Shown: positions 1 through 9,662 of the stretch, one piece after another | How the letters are laid out: each line of letters begins with the position of its first letter | Position numbering within the stretch: position 1 is the stretch's first letter | DNA from: Pseudomonadota bacterium | GTDB taxonomy: Bacteria > Desulfobacterota > Binatia > UBA12015 | Reading direction: 5' to 3' | NCBI GenBank assembly: GCA_005777805.1 | Contig: SXLG01000072.1 | Coordinates: 1 to 40,003, forward strand | Length of the DNA: 40,003 nt | Position numbers and translations under genes: made by a program | The notes under the pieces: model-generated | What the model saw: only the letters and a program-made list of their open reading frames with translations | Told to the model about the DNA's origin: nothing | The model's database searches: none

Positions 1-231
1 CTGCGCGGTGCGGTCCAGCCGATCGGTGGCGTCAAGGAGAAGGTCCTCGCAGCGCGCCGGGCGGGGATCCACACCGTCGTCCTGCCCAAGCGGAACGAAA
101 AGGACCTGATCGATGTTCCCGCCGAGGCTCGCCGCGATCTCGAGTTCGTCTTTGTCGAACGGATCGATGAGGTTCTCGCCAACGCCCTGCTGCCCAGAGT
201 GGCGACGGCGCCGCCCGTGACCGGGTCCTGA
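1..231 (+). CDS. lon: Lon protease, C-terminal end (partial)
   Basis: The last 76 residues of an ATP-dependent Lon protease, which degrades damaged and regulatory proteins in the cytosol. The reading frame is open from base 1 and stops with TGA at 229-231. Residues 7-14 read PIGGVKEK, the family motif whose first lysine is the general base of the Ser-Lys dyad (K722 in E. coli); the catalytic serine lies upstream, outside the window. The rest matches the end of the proteolytic domain (AARRAG, VVLPKRNEKDL, DVP.E.R..L.FVFV). A short Ala/Pro-rich tail follows. The 5' part with the AAA+ domain is not in the window. It converges on gph. Confidence 0.95.
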   Translation: MRGAVQPIGGVKEKVLAARRAGIHTVVLPKRNEKDLIDVPAEARRDLEFVFVERIDEVLANALLPRVATAPPVTGS

Positions 232-327
232 GCGACGGGCGGACGCCGCCGGCTTTGGAGGACTCCCGGCCGAATCGACTCCGGAGTGGCCGCCGAGTAC
301 GGCCTGCGGAGGACCACCTGCGCCGAC

Positions 328-1035
328 TCAGCCGCGGTGCTGACGCCCGACTCGAGGGGCAGCGGCCAAGGGTGCGGCGTGCAGATCGTCCAGAAGCGCC
401 AAGGGCCACGCGACCAGTGGCGTGATCCCCGCGCGACGCAGTTCGTCTGGTTGAGTGAATCCCCAGGCAGCACCCACGAAACGGGTGCCCGCGCCCACCG
501 CCGTGTGCCAGTCGACCGTCGAATCTCCGACAAGCGCAGTTTTATCCGGCGGGCAACCGGCCGCTGCGACGACGCCCCGCAACCCCGTCGGGTCGGGCTT
601 GAGGGGCAGGCCCGTGCCCGCCCCGACGATCTGCGCGAAGAATGCACTGAGACCGAGATGATCGAGCACCTGCCGCGCGAGCGTCTCGGGCTTGTTCGTC
701 AACACCGAGAGGCCGAGCCCCTGCCCGCGCAGCCGGTCGAGGACCTCCGCCATGCCGCGATAGGGCCGGCTGCGCACGACGGGATCCTTGGCATACGCCG
801 CCACGAACGCGGCCACGAGTTGATCCAAGGGTGCCGATTGCTCGCCACCGCAGGCCGCGAGGCAGCCCGCCATCAGCCGGGTCGCACCGTTGCCGACCAA
901 GCCCCGGATGCAGGCCTCGTCCAGCGGGGCGAGGCCGAAGCTCGTCAAGGCTCGATTCGCCGCCAGCGCGATGTCGGCCGCGGTCTCGACGAGCGTGCCG
1001 TCAAGGTCGAAGACGACGTGGTGGAGATGAGGCAA
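328..1035 (-). CDS. gph: HAD-family phosphatase, phosphoglycolate phosphatase-like
   Basis: A 235-residue haloacid dehalogenase hydrolase, probably cleaving 2-phosphoglycolate, a product of DNA-end repair and oxygenase side reactions. Motif I is DLDGTL at residues 10-15, with the nucleophile Asp10 and acid/base Asp12. Motif II is the LTNKP stretch near residue 115. Motif III is the lysine in LPLKPDP, and motif IV is VGDSTVD. The alpha-helical cap after motif I fits the Gph subfamily. The start appears to be TTG at 1035, 13 bases downstream of the Fe-S carrier gene, so the two probably share a transcript. No good ribosome site is visible. Substrate assignment within the HAD family is inferred; a pyrophosphatase or other sugar-phosphatase role is possible. 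Confidence 0.85.
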   Translation of the reverse strand: MPHLHHVVFDLDGTLVETAADIALAANRALTSFGLAPLDEACIRGLVGNGATRLMAGCLAACGGEQSAPLDQLVAAFVAAYAKDPVVRSRPYRGMAEVLDRLRGQGLGLSVLTNKPETLARQVLDHLGLSAFFAQIVGAGTGLPLKPDPTGLRGVVAAAGCPPDKTALVGDSTVDWHTAVGAGTRFVGAAWGFTQPDELRRAGITPLVAWPLALLDDLHAAPLAAAPRVGRQHRG

Positions 1036-1048
1036 GAGCGGCGCGGCT

Positions 1049-1402
1049 CTAGGTAGAGACGGCGAACGAGGTTCCGCAGCCGCAAGTACGGTCGGCGTTG
1101 GGATTCGTGAAGCGGAAACCCGCGGCGTGCAGGCCGTCGGTAAAATCCACGACCAGACCCCCTAGAAACTCGAGGCTGGCCGGATCCACGAACACACGAA
1201 CACCACTCGAGACGAAGATCTGGTCGTCCGGGCGGGGGCCATCGTCGATCCCGAGCGTGTACTGCATCCCGGAGCAGCCCCCGTCCTTCACGCCCACACG
1301 CAGACCGGCGGCCTCGGGGCGAGAATCACGCGCCAGCAACTGCCGCACCCGCTCGGCCGCCCGCTCCGAGAGCCCCACGTCACCGTCGACCGCCGGCTTC
1401 AT
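1049..1402 (-). CDS. erpA: A-type Fe-S cluster carrier (ErpA/IscA/SufA family)
   Basis: A 117-residue HesB/IscA-type protein that receives Fe-S clusters from a scaffold and delivers them to apo-proteins. The three ligand cysteines are present: Cys43 in GGCSGMQY, and Cys107 and Cys109 in TCGCGTSF near the C-terminus. Family hallmarks FVDPASLEFLGG and GFRFTNPNA are also seen. Length is normal for the family. The ATG at 1402 is preceded by a GGAG element. It is the first gene of a two-gene minus-strand unit with gph. IscA, SufA and ErpA cannot be told apart from one sequence; no isc or suf genes adjoin it, which leans towards ErpA. Confidence 0.92.
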   Translation of the reverse strand: MKPAVDGDVGLSERAAERVRQLLARDSRPEAAGLRVGVKDGGCSGMQYTLGIDDGPRPDDQIFVSSGVRVFVDPASLEFLGGLVVDFTDGLHAAGFRFTNPNADRTCGCGTSFAVST

Positions 1403-1640
1403 CGACTCCAGAGTTAGCGCCCTGCCCTAGATCGAGCAACGGCCCTTCTCGCGGAGCACCAGCGTGGGAGGGTCCGACCGGGCTGCTGTCTCATGCGGAC
1501 GCGATGTCCCCGCCGGCCGATCCGTAACTGCCCCGCCGCAAAACGGTCGCCGTCGTCCAAGCGGTGGCTCGGGGCCACTCCGGGGGATGCCGGCTTTTGG
1601 CGGGCCTGCCGGAGGCCGATAGTCCGGGGCAAGGAGTCCG
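1403..1640. other. Divergent intergenic region
   Basis: A 238-base gap between the divergently transcribed Fe-S carrier gene and the protein at 1641. It should hold promoters for both directions. I see no clear -35/-10 pair, operator or RNA structure. A weak open frame on the minus strand crosses it but has no family signature. Confidence 0.4.
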
Positions 1641-2210
1641 ATGGTGACCAGCATCGAACCGGGTCGACCCGCCGAGTTCTTTCGCGAGCTCGTACGTGAC
1701 GCAACCGCAGCCCGAGGCGCAGGCCCGAGCGAGGACAGCGAGCACTACTTGGTCCAGCTTCTCGCGACCCGCATGTGCTCGGGAGCGCCTCTGCCCGACG
1801 AGCCTCTGGCCACGCGCTTTCTTGCGGCACTGCGCGATTCGCCCCCGCGGGCGTTCCGTGAACTCCGGCTCGTCGGCGACACGGCACTTTTCGTGACGGG
1901 CCTCTTCCTCGAGCACGTCGAAGCCAAGCTCGTACCGCCCGAGTACTTCGTCCAGCTTGGACGAATGGCCTACCAGCGGATCGCCAGCGTCGCGGAGAAT
2001 CCGATGCGCCGGCTCTTCACGGGACTCGTGGCGGACTTCCCAGAACTCGTCGCCATCCTGGATCAGATCGCCCAGACGAAGCTCTTTCAGAGCGATCGCG
2101 ACACACTGCGCACCTACCGGCGCTGGCTGGCCACGCGCGGACCACGTGAGGCCGCCGAGCTGGTTCGCCGCGGGGTCATCCCGGGAGAGCCCAGCACGTC
2201 CCGTCACTAG
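1641..2210 (+). CDS. Conserved-looking hypothetical protein, soluble, helical
   Basis: A 189-residue protein I do not recognise. It has no signal peptide, no membrane segment and no cysteine motif. It is rich in Leu, Arg and Glu, and the pattern (FFRELV, YLVQLLAT, LATRFLAAL, YFVQLGRMAYQRIA, DTLRTYRRWLATRG) suggests an all-alpha fold. The start is well supported: AAGGAG lies just upstream of the ATG at 1641. Composition and third-base GC match the neighbours. It stands alone on plus, converging with the methyltransferase at 2302. No function can be given from sequence; an all-alpha adaptor or regulatory role would be a guess. Confidence 0.75.
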   Translation: MVTSIEPGRPAEFFRELVRDATAARGAGPSEDSEHYLVQLLATRMCSGAPLPDEPLATRFLAALRDSPPRAFRELRLVGDTALFVTGLFLEHVEAKLVPPEYFVQLGRMAYQRIASVAENPMRRLFTGLVADFPELVAILDQIAQTKLFQSDRDTLRTYRRWLATRGPREAAELVRRGVIPGEPSTSRH

Positions 2211-2301
2211 CGGGCGGCTAGCCGGTGATCCCGCCGTGGGTTCAGCCCGCGTCGACGTCGTCCACCAAGCGGCGGGTGGGTAACCGGATCCCGTCTGGTG
2301 C

Positions 2302-2961
2302 TCAGCCCGCGGCAGCCACCGCCGCCCGAGCCAACTGGGCCTTGCGCGCGACCACGACCGTGAAGAGCGAACGCGGTGACGTTTTGTAGCGCGCCTCGAT
2401 CTCCAAGCCGCTCTGCGAGACGAGATCGTCGAGGCCGAGCGTCGTCCGCCAACCGAGGTGTCGTGTAATCGGATCGACCCTGTCGACCACGCGCGCGATC
2501 CAGCGGCGCGGACTGCGGAAGTGGTTGATGAGGACGATCGTCCCGCCGGGCCGGCAGATGCGGACCATCTCCGCGAGCATGCGCGCGGGGTCGGGAACGA
2601 CGCTGATGACATGGAATGACGTCACATAGTCGAAGCTGTCGTCGTCGAAGCGGAGGTTCTGTGCATCGCCGACCTGCAAATCGATATGCGAGATTCCGAG
2701 TTCCTCACACTTGCGCCGCGCCCGTTCGAGCATCTCGGGGGCCAGGTCGACCGCCGTGACGTGGGAGTGCCGGGGATACGCCTCCACCGAGAGGCCCGTC
2801 CCGACGCCGACCTCGACAACCGTGGCACCCGCCGGGATGTTCAAACTGCGGAGGACATCGCGGATCCGCGGGAAGAAAACCCGCGTGAAGATCACGTCGT
2901 AGAGATTGGCGAAGGTCGAGTAGATCTTGCTCTCATGCGGCAACGTCAGCACGGACGACAT
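2302..2961 (-). CDS. SAM-dependent methyltransferase, PmtA-like (phosphatidylethanolamine N-methyltransferase?)
   Basis: A 219-residue class I methyltransferase. Motif I is VVEVGVGTG at residues 48-56, followed by the acidic post-I residue in TAVDLAPEML and by VGDAQNLRF and FDYVTSFHVISVVPDP (motifs II/III). The N-terminus STFANLYDVIFTRVFFPRIRDVL, with a run of aromatic and basic residues, resembles the Rhodobacter-type PmtA enzymes that convert phosphatidylethanolamine to phosphatidylcholine at the membrane surface. RPGGTIVLINHF is also typical of that UbiE-like group. The start at 2961 is the only sensible ATG before these motifs. Methyltransferase identity is sure; the lipid substrate is inferred from similarity. 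A ubiquinone-type substrate is the main alternative. Confidence 0.82.
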   Translation of the reverse strand: MSSVLTLPHESKIYSTFANLYDVIFTRVFFPRIRDVLRSLNIPAGATVVEVGVGTGLSVEAYPRHSHVTAVDLAPEMLERARRKCEELGISHIDLQVGDAQNLRFDDDSFDYVTSFHVISVVPDPARMLAEMVRICRPGGTIVLINHFRSPRRWIARVVDRVDPITRHLGWRTTLGLDDLVSQSGLEIEARYKTSPRSLFTVVVARKAQLARAAVAAAG

Positions 2962-3033
2962 CGCTCTCCCCTTTTTCTTGTTCGCCTCCGACGCCCATCC
3001 CCGGTGCGTTCGGATTCCAGAAGGTGCCGAGGT

Positions 3034-3225
3034 TCAAGCGGCGGTCTGATCGCGCGGCTGCGGGGTGAAGGATGCGATGTCCTGCCGCCGGAAGCGCCAC
3101 TGCCGACCGGCCTTGAAGGCCGGCAGAATCCGCTTGCGCGCGTACTCGTTCACCGTGTCGGGACTCATATCGAGCAACTGCGCGACTTCGCGGCTGTTCA
3201 AGAGCTGCTCCGCCGTTTTTTCCAT
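3034..3225 (-). CDS. Small MerR/excisionase-type helix-turn-helix DNA-binding protein
   Basis: A 63-residue single-domain winged HTH protein. The pattern LLNSREVAQLLDMSPDTVN (helix-turn-helix), then YARKRILPAFKAGRQWRF (wing) and RRQDIASF, is the family usually named 'excisionase' or helix-turn-helix type 17 and includes BldC-like regulators. GGAAGAG precedes the ATG at 3225. It lies between secD and pmtA, all on minus. No integrase, att site or phage gene is near, so I read it as a small transcription regulator rather than a recombination directionality factor. Its targets are unknown; the adjacent methyltransferase gene (72 bases downstream) is a candidate. Confidence 0.85.
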   Translation of the reverse strand: MEKTAEQLLNSREVAQLLDMSPDTVNEYARKRILPAFKAGRQWRFRRQDIASFTPQPRDQTAA

Positions 3226-3436
3226 CGCTCTTCCACCCGCCTCCCGATGGCCTCTTGGCTACCACCGTACCCGAGAACGGTCAAGGAATTCGCTGCTGGA
3301 GGAGCGCTTCGGACTCTGCCGACGCCTTGGATGGTTCACCTGAAATAACAACTACTTACGCATCCTTGGAGAACTTCACCTCCCGGTTATCTGCAAACTT
3401 CAGGCTACAGTTCTCGGAGCAGAATGCCGCCAGAGT
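3226..3436. promoter_or_regulatory. Relatively AT-rich intergenic stretch upstream of the HTH gene
   Basis: A 211-base gap between the end of secD and the start of the small HTH gene. The part from about 3335 to 3420 is clearly richer in A/T than its surroundings (for example GAAATAACAACTACTTACG), which fits a minus-strand promoter for the HTH gene. I cannot fix a convincing -35/-10 pair. This is also where secF would be expected; there is no coding capacity for it. Confidence 0.35.
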
Positions 3437-4978
3437 TCAGACGCTCACGTCGCGCAGGGTCCCCTGTGCGAGGCGGAGTTCGTACCAAATCCGGGTCGAG
3501 AAGACCGCGGTGAAGACGGTCGTCGCAATGCCGATGCAGAGTGTGACCGCGAATCCTTTCACCGGGCCCGAACCGAACTGAAACAGAATCAGACCCGAGA
3601 CGAAGGTTGTGATGTTGGAGTCGCGGATCGCGGCCCACGCCCGCTCGTAGCCGGTTTCGAGTGCGGCCCGTGGAGTCTTGCCGGCACGCAACTCCTCGCG
3701 AACGCGTTCGTTGATCAGCACATTCGCGTCGACAGCCATGCCGAGCGTGAGCACGATCCCGGCGATTCCCGGCAACGTGAGCGTCGCACCGATGGCCGCG
3801 AGGAGAGCCACGATGAAGAGGACGTTGAGCACGAGCGCCACGTCGGCGACGACGCCCGCACCGCGGTAGTACCAAGCCATGAAAACCACCACGAGCAGAC
3901 CGCCGACAACGAGCGAGAGTACGCCCTGACGGATCGAGTCACGGCCGAGCGAAGGGCCGACGGTGCGCTCCTCGATGATGTGGATCGGCGCCGGCAAGGC
4001 TCCCGCGCGCAGCACGATCGCGAGATCGCGAGCTTCCTTGATGTCGAAGCTGCCCGTGATCGAAGCCCGGCCACCGCTGATCTTGTCGCGGATCGTGGGC
4101 GCCGAATGAACCTTGCCATCGAGCACGATGGCGAGGTTGCGCCCGACATTCTCACCGGTGAGCCGCTCGAAGTCCTGCGCCCCGGCATCGGTCAGCACGA
4201 GCTCGACGTAAGGCCCTTCGAGCTGGGTGCTGGGGCGAACCCGCGCGTCCGCGACCGCTCCGCCGGTGAGCAACGTCTTCTTCTCCAACTTATACTCCCT
4301 GGGCTCCCCCGGCAGCGGCGCGGCCACGGCCAGCGTATCGGTCTGCGTCGCATCAGAATCCGCCACGAGGCGGAACTCGAGCACGGCAGTTCGCCCGATC
4401 AGATCCTTGGCGCGCTGAGGGTCCTGCACGCCGGGGAGCTGCACGACGATGTCGGTGTCCCCCTGCCGTTGGATCGAAGGCTCCGAGACGCCGAACTGGT
4501 CGATGCGGTTGCGAATCGTCTCCAACGACTGGTCGATCGCGAGCCGCCGGATCTGCTCGGCTTCGGCACGGGTCGGGGCCAACCGGAGGGCGTCGCCCCC
4601 CTCCGTCCGCACCTCGAAGCTCGGGAAGCGGCTCTCGAGCAGCTCGCGCGTCTTGGTCATCGCCGTGGCGTCGGCGAGCTTGATGACCAAGGCCCCGGCC
4701 GCAGCCGTCACGGTGGCGCTGATCCCGTCGGCCTTGATCTGCCGCTGGAGATCCTCTGCGGTGCGCGCAACCGAGTTCTGGACGGCGGCATCGGCGTCGA
4801 CGGTGAACAGGAGGTGAGTACCGCCGCGCAGATCGAGACCGAGGTGAATGGGTTCGGGATTCAGGAAGGCCGGCAGCGGTGTTCCCGCGGGCACGAGCAG
4901 GGGTGAGACATAGACCAGTGCCGCCAACGCCAAGGCGAGGAGCGCTGCCAGCCGATAGCGGACTGTTCCAGGATTCAC
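3437..4978 (-). CDS. secD: Protein translocase subunit SecD
   Basis: A 513-residue inner-membrane component of the Sec holotranslocon, which uses the proton gradient to complete protein export. Residues about 8-30 form the first membrane segment. The family motif GLDLRGG is at residues 47-53, followed by the large periplasmic P1 domain. Five more membrane segments fill the C-terminal ~170 residues, with conserved GMAVDANVLINERVREEL and SNITTFVSG. GTG at 4978 with GAAGGAT upstream is the start. It is the last gene of udg-nfeD-slipin-queA-tgt-yajC-secD. The usual partner secF neither follows it nor is fused to it: the protein ends right after the last SecD helix. Confidence 0.97.
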   Translation of the reverse strand: MNPGTVRYRLAALLALALAALVYVSPLLVPAGTPLPAFLNPEPIHLGLDLRGGTHLLFTVDADAAVQNSVARTAEDLQRQIKADGISATVTAAAGALVIKLADATAMTKTRELLESRFPSFEVRTEGGDALRLAPTRAEAEQIRRLAIDQSLETIRNRIDQFGVSEPSIQRQGDTDIVVQLPGVQDPQRAKDLIGRTAVLEFRLVADSDATQTDTLAVAAPLPGEPREYKLEKKTLLTGGAVADARVRPSTQLEGPYVELVLTDAGAQDFERLTGENVGRNLAIVLDGKVHSAPTIRDKISGGRASITGSFDIKEARDLAIVLRAGALPAPIHIIEERTVGPSLGRDSIRQGVLSLVVGGLLVVVFMAWYYRGAGVVADVALVLNVLFIVALLAAIGATLTLPGIAGIVLTLGMAVDANVLINERVREELRAGKTPRAALETGYERAWAAIRDSNITTFVSGLILFQFGSGPVKGFAVTLCIGIATTVFTAVFSTRIWYELRLAQGTLRDVSV

Positions 4979-4983
4979 GCGAT

Positions 4984-6506
<1,523 letters not shown>

Positions 6507-7628
6507 CTAACAGACCCGGCCAGAGCTGCGACCGCCGCAGCAACACAAGATCAGCATCGCGTCGCCGGAGCTGTAGAAGCGGTAGCGGCGGCGCACGGCG
6601 GCGGCATAGGCCTCCTGACAGCAGCCCGTTCCCGCAAACGCCGCCACCAGCGCGAGCAGCGAGGTGCCGGGCAAATGAAAATTGGTCAGCAGACCCGCCA
6701 CCACGCGAAAGGTGTGCCCGGGTGAAATCAGAAGCTGCGTACTCTGCCAGCCCTCGGGCCAACCCACGGCGGCGGCCGATTCGAGAGCGCGCGTGGTCGT
6801 CGTCCCCACGGCCACCACCCGTCCGCCCCTTGCCTGGGTTGCCGCGATGGCCGTGCGCGCCTGGGCCGGGATGCGGTAGGGCTCGGGTTCGAGTTCCGTG
6901 GGCGTTCGCCCGGGCAACGCGGCCAAAAATGTCGCTGGACCGACGTGCAGCACGATCTCCGCGATCCCGACACCACTCTCGCCCAGCTCAGCCAAAATCT
7001 CGGAGGTGAGATGCAGACCGGCGGTCGGCGCCGCCACCGAACCGGGCTCGCGTGCGAAGACCGTCTGGTAGCGCACCCGATCGGCCTCGGTCGCACCCGC
7101 GTCGCGGTGGATATAGGGCGGGAGCGGCACTTCGCCGTAGCGCGCCAGCACGGCGTGGACGTCCACGTCACGGGGAAACGCCACATCCAGCCAGGGACCG
7201 TCGCGCGCGAGGATCTCGAGTTCGAACTCGCCGACGCGCAGCCTCCGGCCGGCCTCGAGGCGACGCGCCGGGCGTCCGAGCGCGCGCCAGACCGCTCGCG
7301 CAGCGTCTCGGCCCTCGGTGCGCGGCGCGACCAGAAGGATCTCGCTCTCGCCCCCGCCCGGCACCCGCTGGCCGAGAAGACGGGCCGCGAGGACGCGGCT
7401 GCGATTGACCACGAGGAGATCGCCCCGGCGCAGCAGCCCGGGCAAGTCACGAATCTGGGCGTCGCGCGCCGCCGGATCGAGAGAACCCCGCGCGACGAGC
7501 ATGAGCCTCGCGTCGGCCCGCTCGAGCGCGGGTTCCTGCGCGATGAGATCGGCCGGCAGGTCGTAAGCGAAGGGGACCAACTCCTCAGGCGCTCGAGCCA
7601 CCGCTCTCCCGTCCACCTCGCTGCGCAT
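6507..7628 (-). CDS. queA: S-adenosylmethionine:tRNA ribosyltransferase-isomerase
   Basis: A 373-residue enzyme that adds the ribosyl part of SAM to preQ1 in tRNA, giving epoxyqueuosine, the step after Tgt. Diagnostic stretches are YDLPADLIAQEP (residues 22-33), DLLVVNRSRVLAARL, GEVPLPPYIHR, YQTVFAREPGSVAAPTAGLH, LHVGPATF and NFHLPGTSLLALV. The C-terminus RRYRFYSSGDAMLI is typical, but the last residues (ILCCCGGRSSGRVC) carry an unusual Cys-rich tail. The ATG at 7628 makes it overlap the upstream slipin gene by 44 bases; a GTG at 7601 with GGGAG upstream is an equally good start. It is followed directly by tgt. Confidence 0.96.
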   Translation of the reverse strand: MRSEVDGRAVARAPEELVPFAYDLPADLIAQEPALERADARLMLVARGSLDPAARDAQIRDLPGLLRRGDLLVVNRSRVLAARLLGQRVPGGGESEILLVAPRTEGRDAARAVWRALGRPARRLEAGRRLRVGEFELEILARDGPWLDVAFPRDVDVHAVLARYGEVPLPPYIHRDAGATEADRVRYQTVFAREPGSVAAPTAGLHLTSEILAELGESGVGIAEIVLHVGPATFLAALPGRTPTELEPEPYRIPAQARTAIAATQARGGRVVAVGTTTTRALESAAAVGWPEGWQSTQLLISPGHTFRVVAGLLTNFHLPGTSLLALVAAFAGTGCCQEAYAAAVRRRYRFYSSGDAMLILCCCGGRSSGRVC

Positions 7629-8358
7629 CCAGAAAGGGCTTCAGCAGATCGATCGGCAACGGGAAGATCGTCGTTGTATTGCCCGGTCCCGCGATCTCCG
7701 AGAGCGCCTGCAGGTAGCGCAGGGAGAGCGACATCGGGTGAGCAGCCAGCACCTCGGCGGCATCTTTGAGCCGACTCGCGGCCTGAAACTCGCCTTCGGC
7801 CGCGATCACCTTCGCCCGCCGCTCGCGCTCGGCCTCGGCCTGGCGGGCGATGGCGCGCTGCATGTCCACGGGAATGTCGATGTCCTTGACCTCGACACTG
7901 CTCACCTTCACGCCCCAGGGCTCGGTCTGCTGATCGACGATGCCCTGCACGCGCTCGTTCACGCGCTCCCGCTCGGTCAGCAATTCGTCGAGTTCGACCT
8001 GCCCGCAGACGCTGCGCAAGGTCGTCTGGGCAATGAGGCCCGAGGCGTACATATAATTCTCGATCGCGATGATCGCGCTCTGCGGCTCCACCACGCGGAA
8101 GTAGAGCACGGCGCTCACCTTTACCGGGATGTTGTCGCGCGTGATGACCTCTTGCGGGGGGATGTCGAGAGTCACCGTGCGCAGATCCATCCGGCGCATC
8201 CGCTCGATGAAGGGCAGGACGATGATGACTCCAGGGCCTCTCACCCCGACAGCGCGGCCGAGCCGGAAGATCACGGCTCGTTCGTACTCCTGCGTGATCT
8301 TGACGCCGCTGAGTACGAGCAGGACCAGAACGACGACGAATACCGGCAATGCGGTCAT
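7585..8358 (-). CDS. Slipin/stomatin-like SPFH (band 7) membrane protein
   Basis: A 257-residue membrane-anchored scaffold protein of the prokaryotic stomatin (slipin) group. One N-terminal hydrophobic helix (residues 3-18) is followed by the SPFH domain with EYERAVIFRLGR, GPGVIIVLPFIERMRRMDLR, PPQEVITRDNIPVKVSAVLYFRV and RSVCGQVELDELLTERE. A charged helical stretch (AEAERERRAKVIAAEGEFQAA) follows, then the ending LPIDLLKPFLDAQ. Its ATG at 8358 overlaps the stop of nfeD (ATGA). Slipin genes are usually paired with NfeD protease genes, and in Pyrococcus the NfeD protease cleaves the slipin C-terminus. The cellular role here, membrane microdomain or quality control, is inferred. Confidence 0.94.
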   Translation of the reverse strand: MTALPVFVVVLVLLVLSGVKITQEYERAVIFRLGRAVGVRGPGVIIVLPFIERMRRMDLRTVTLDIPPQEVITRDNIPVKVSAVLYFRVVEPQSAIIAIENYMYASGLIAQTTLRSVCGQVELDELLTERERVNERVQGIVDQQTEPWGVKVSSVEVKDIDIPVDMQRAIARQAEAERERRAKVIAAEGEFQAASRLKDAAEVLAAHPMSLSLRYLQALSEIAGPGNTTTIFPLPIDLLKPFLDAQRGGRESGGSSA

Positions 8359-9662
8359 GTCTCTTCCCTCTCGACAACCGGTGTCACGTGCAGTGTCAGT
8401 CCCTCGACCGAGACTACCCGAACGCGGCTGCCCGTCGCGAGCGGCCGAGCCGCCCGAGCTTTCCACATCTCGCCGTGCACGAGCACGACGCCTTCCTTGT
8501 CCAGCGCACCATGCGTCTCGCCGAGCGCCCCTACCATGCCCTCGAGGCCAAGCGGCGAATGCTGCGCCTGCGCGCGTACGACAAGAAACGCGACTGCCAG
8601 CATGGCCAGCGCCACGGCGGCCGTGGCACCCGCAATCAGCCCCCGATCGACTACCGGACTTCCCGGACCGCGCTCGAAGAGAAACAACGAGCCGAGCACG
8701 AAGGCAACGGCACCCGCCCCGCCCACGATCCCGAAGCTGGGCAGGAAGAGCTCCGCCACGAGCAGCACCAGCCCGCCGACGATCAGAAGCACCCCCGTCA
8801 CGTCGATCGGGAGCATGGCGAGTGCACCCAGCGCCAGAGTCAGGCAGAGCGCTCCAACGATGCCGGGAACCCACGTGCCTGGATGAGAGAGTTCGAGGTA
8901 GAGTCCGAGCAGGCCGGCAAGCAACAGAACCCAGGCCACCGAGGGATCGACCAGAAACGCCAGAAAGCGCTGCCGCAGCGTCATTGGCAAATCGAGCACG
9001 CGCGCACCTTCCAGGGCCAGCCGCAGCTTGCTCCCGGCAACCGTGACCGTACGCCCGCTGGCCCCGGCGAGCAGGCCGTCAAGGTCCGCCGCAACAAGGT
9101 CGATCACGCCCCGCTCGAGGGCCTCGCCATCGGTGGCCGAGGCCGCATCCCGCACCGCGGACTCGGCCCACTCGACGTTCCGCCCGCGCCTCTCCGCGAT
9201 CGCACGCGCGAGCGAGCGCGTGAAACTCTCGAGCTTGCGCCCCATCGCTCCCTCGACGTCTGCGCCCCCGCCGCCCACCGGGGTACTCGCGCCGATGTTC
9301 GTCCCCGGCGCCATCGCCGCCACGTCCGCCGCCAGCACGAGAAAGGCGCCGGCACTGGCCGCGCCGGCGCCACTCGGGGCCACCCAGGCCACCACCGGCA
9401 CCGGAGTCGCGAGCAATGCCTGCACAATGTCGCGCGTCGAATCCAGCAGTCCACCGGGGGTGTCGATCTCGAGCACGACGGCGTTCGCCCCTTCCCTTTG
9501 AGCCGTCGACAGAACCGACTCCAGGTACTCGGCAGCGATGGGCGTGATGGCGCCGTCGAGCCGTGCCCGCACCACCAATGGATCGGAGGGTGCCCCCGAC
9601 GTGGGACCGGCCAGACCAGCAAGCAGAAGTACAGCGAGCGTCAGGACGCCGGAGCGCTTCAT
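8355..9662 (-). CDS. NfeD-type membrane serine protease (ClpP-class)
   Basis: A 435-residue long-form NfeD protein. A signal peptide (about residues 1-24) leads into a ClpP-like protease domain with VVLEIDTPGGLLDSTRDIV. The nucleophile is probably Ser103 in GAASAGAFL and the general base Lys143, about the same spacing as the Ser97/Lys138 dyad of Pyrococcus PH1510. AAMAPGTNIGASTPVG is a family hallmark. Several membrane helices occupy residues ~215-365, and a C-terminal OB-fold NfeD domain ends the protein (VGALGETHGALDKEGVVLVHGEMWKA is its start). It overlaps udg at its 5' end and the slipin gene at its 3' end by four bases each. Slipin is the likely substrate and partner. Confidence 0.95.
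   Translation of the reverse strand: MKRSGVLTLAVLLLAGLAGPTSGAPSDPLVVRARLDGAITPIAAEYLESVLSTAQREGANAVVLEIDTPGGLLDSTRDIVQALLATPVPVVAWVAPSGAGAASAGAFLVLAADVAAMAPGTNIGASTPVGGGGADVEGAMGRKLESFTRSLARAIAERRGRNVEWAESAVRDAASATDGEALERGVIDLVAADLDGLLAGASGRTVTVAGSKLRLALEGARVLDLPMTLRQRFLAFLVDPSVAWVLLLAGLLGLYLELSHPGTWVPGIVGALCLTLALGALAMLPIDVTGVLLIVGGLVLLVAELFLPSFGIVGGAGAVAFVLGSLFLFERGPGSPVVDRGLIAGATAAVALAMLAVAFLVVRAQAQHSPLGLEGMVGALGETHGALDKEGVVLVHGEMWKARAARPLATGSRVRVVSVEGLTLHVTPVVEREET

Noticed and set aside
1427-1654. Minus-strand open frame of 75 residues in the gap after the Fe-S carrier gene
   Set aside because: Pro/Gly/Arg-rich translation with no family pattern, and it overlaps the well-supported start of the gene at 1641.
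2211-2301. Terminator between the 1641 gene and the methyltransferase gene
   Set aside because: Only short imperfect GC dyads, no stable stem or T-run.
3034-3225. Excisionase-like gene as sign of an integrated element
   Set aside because: No integrase, attachment repeats, phage genes or change in composition nearby; single-domain HTH proteins of this type are often ordinary regulators.
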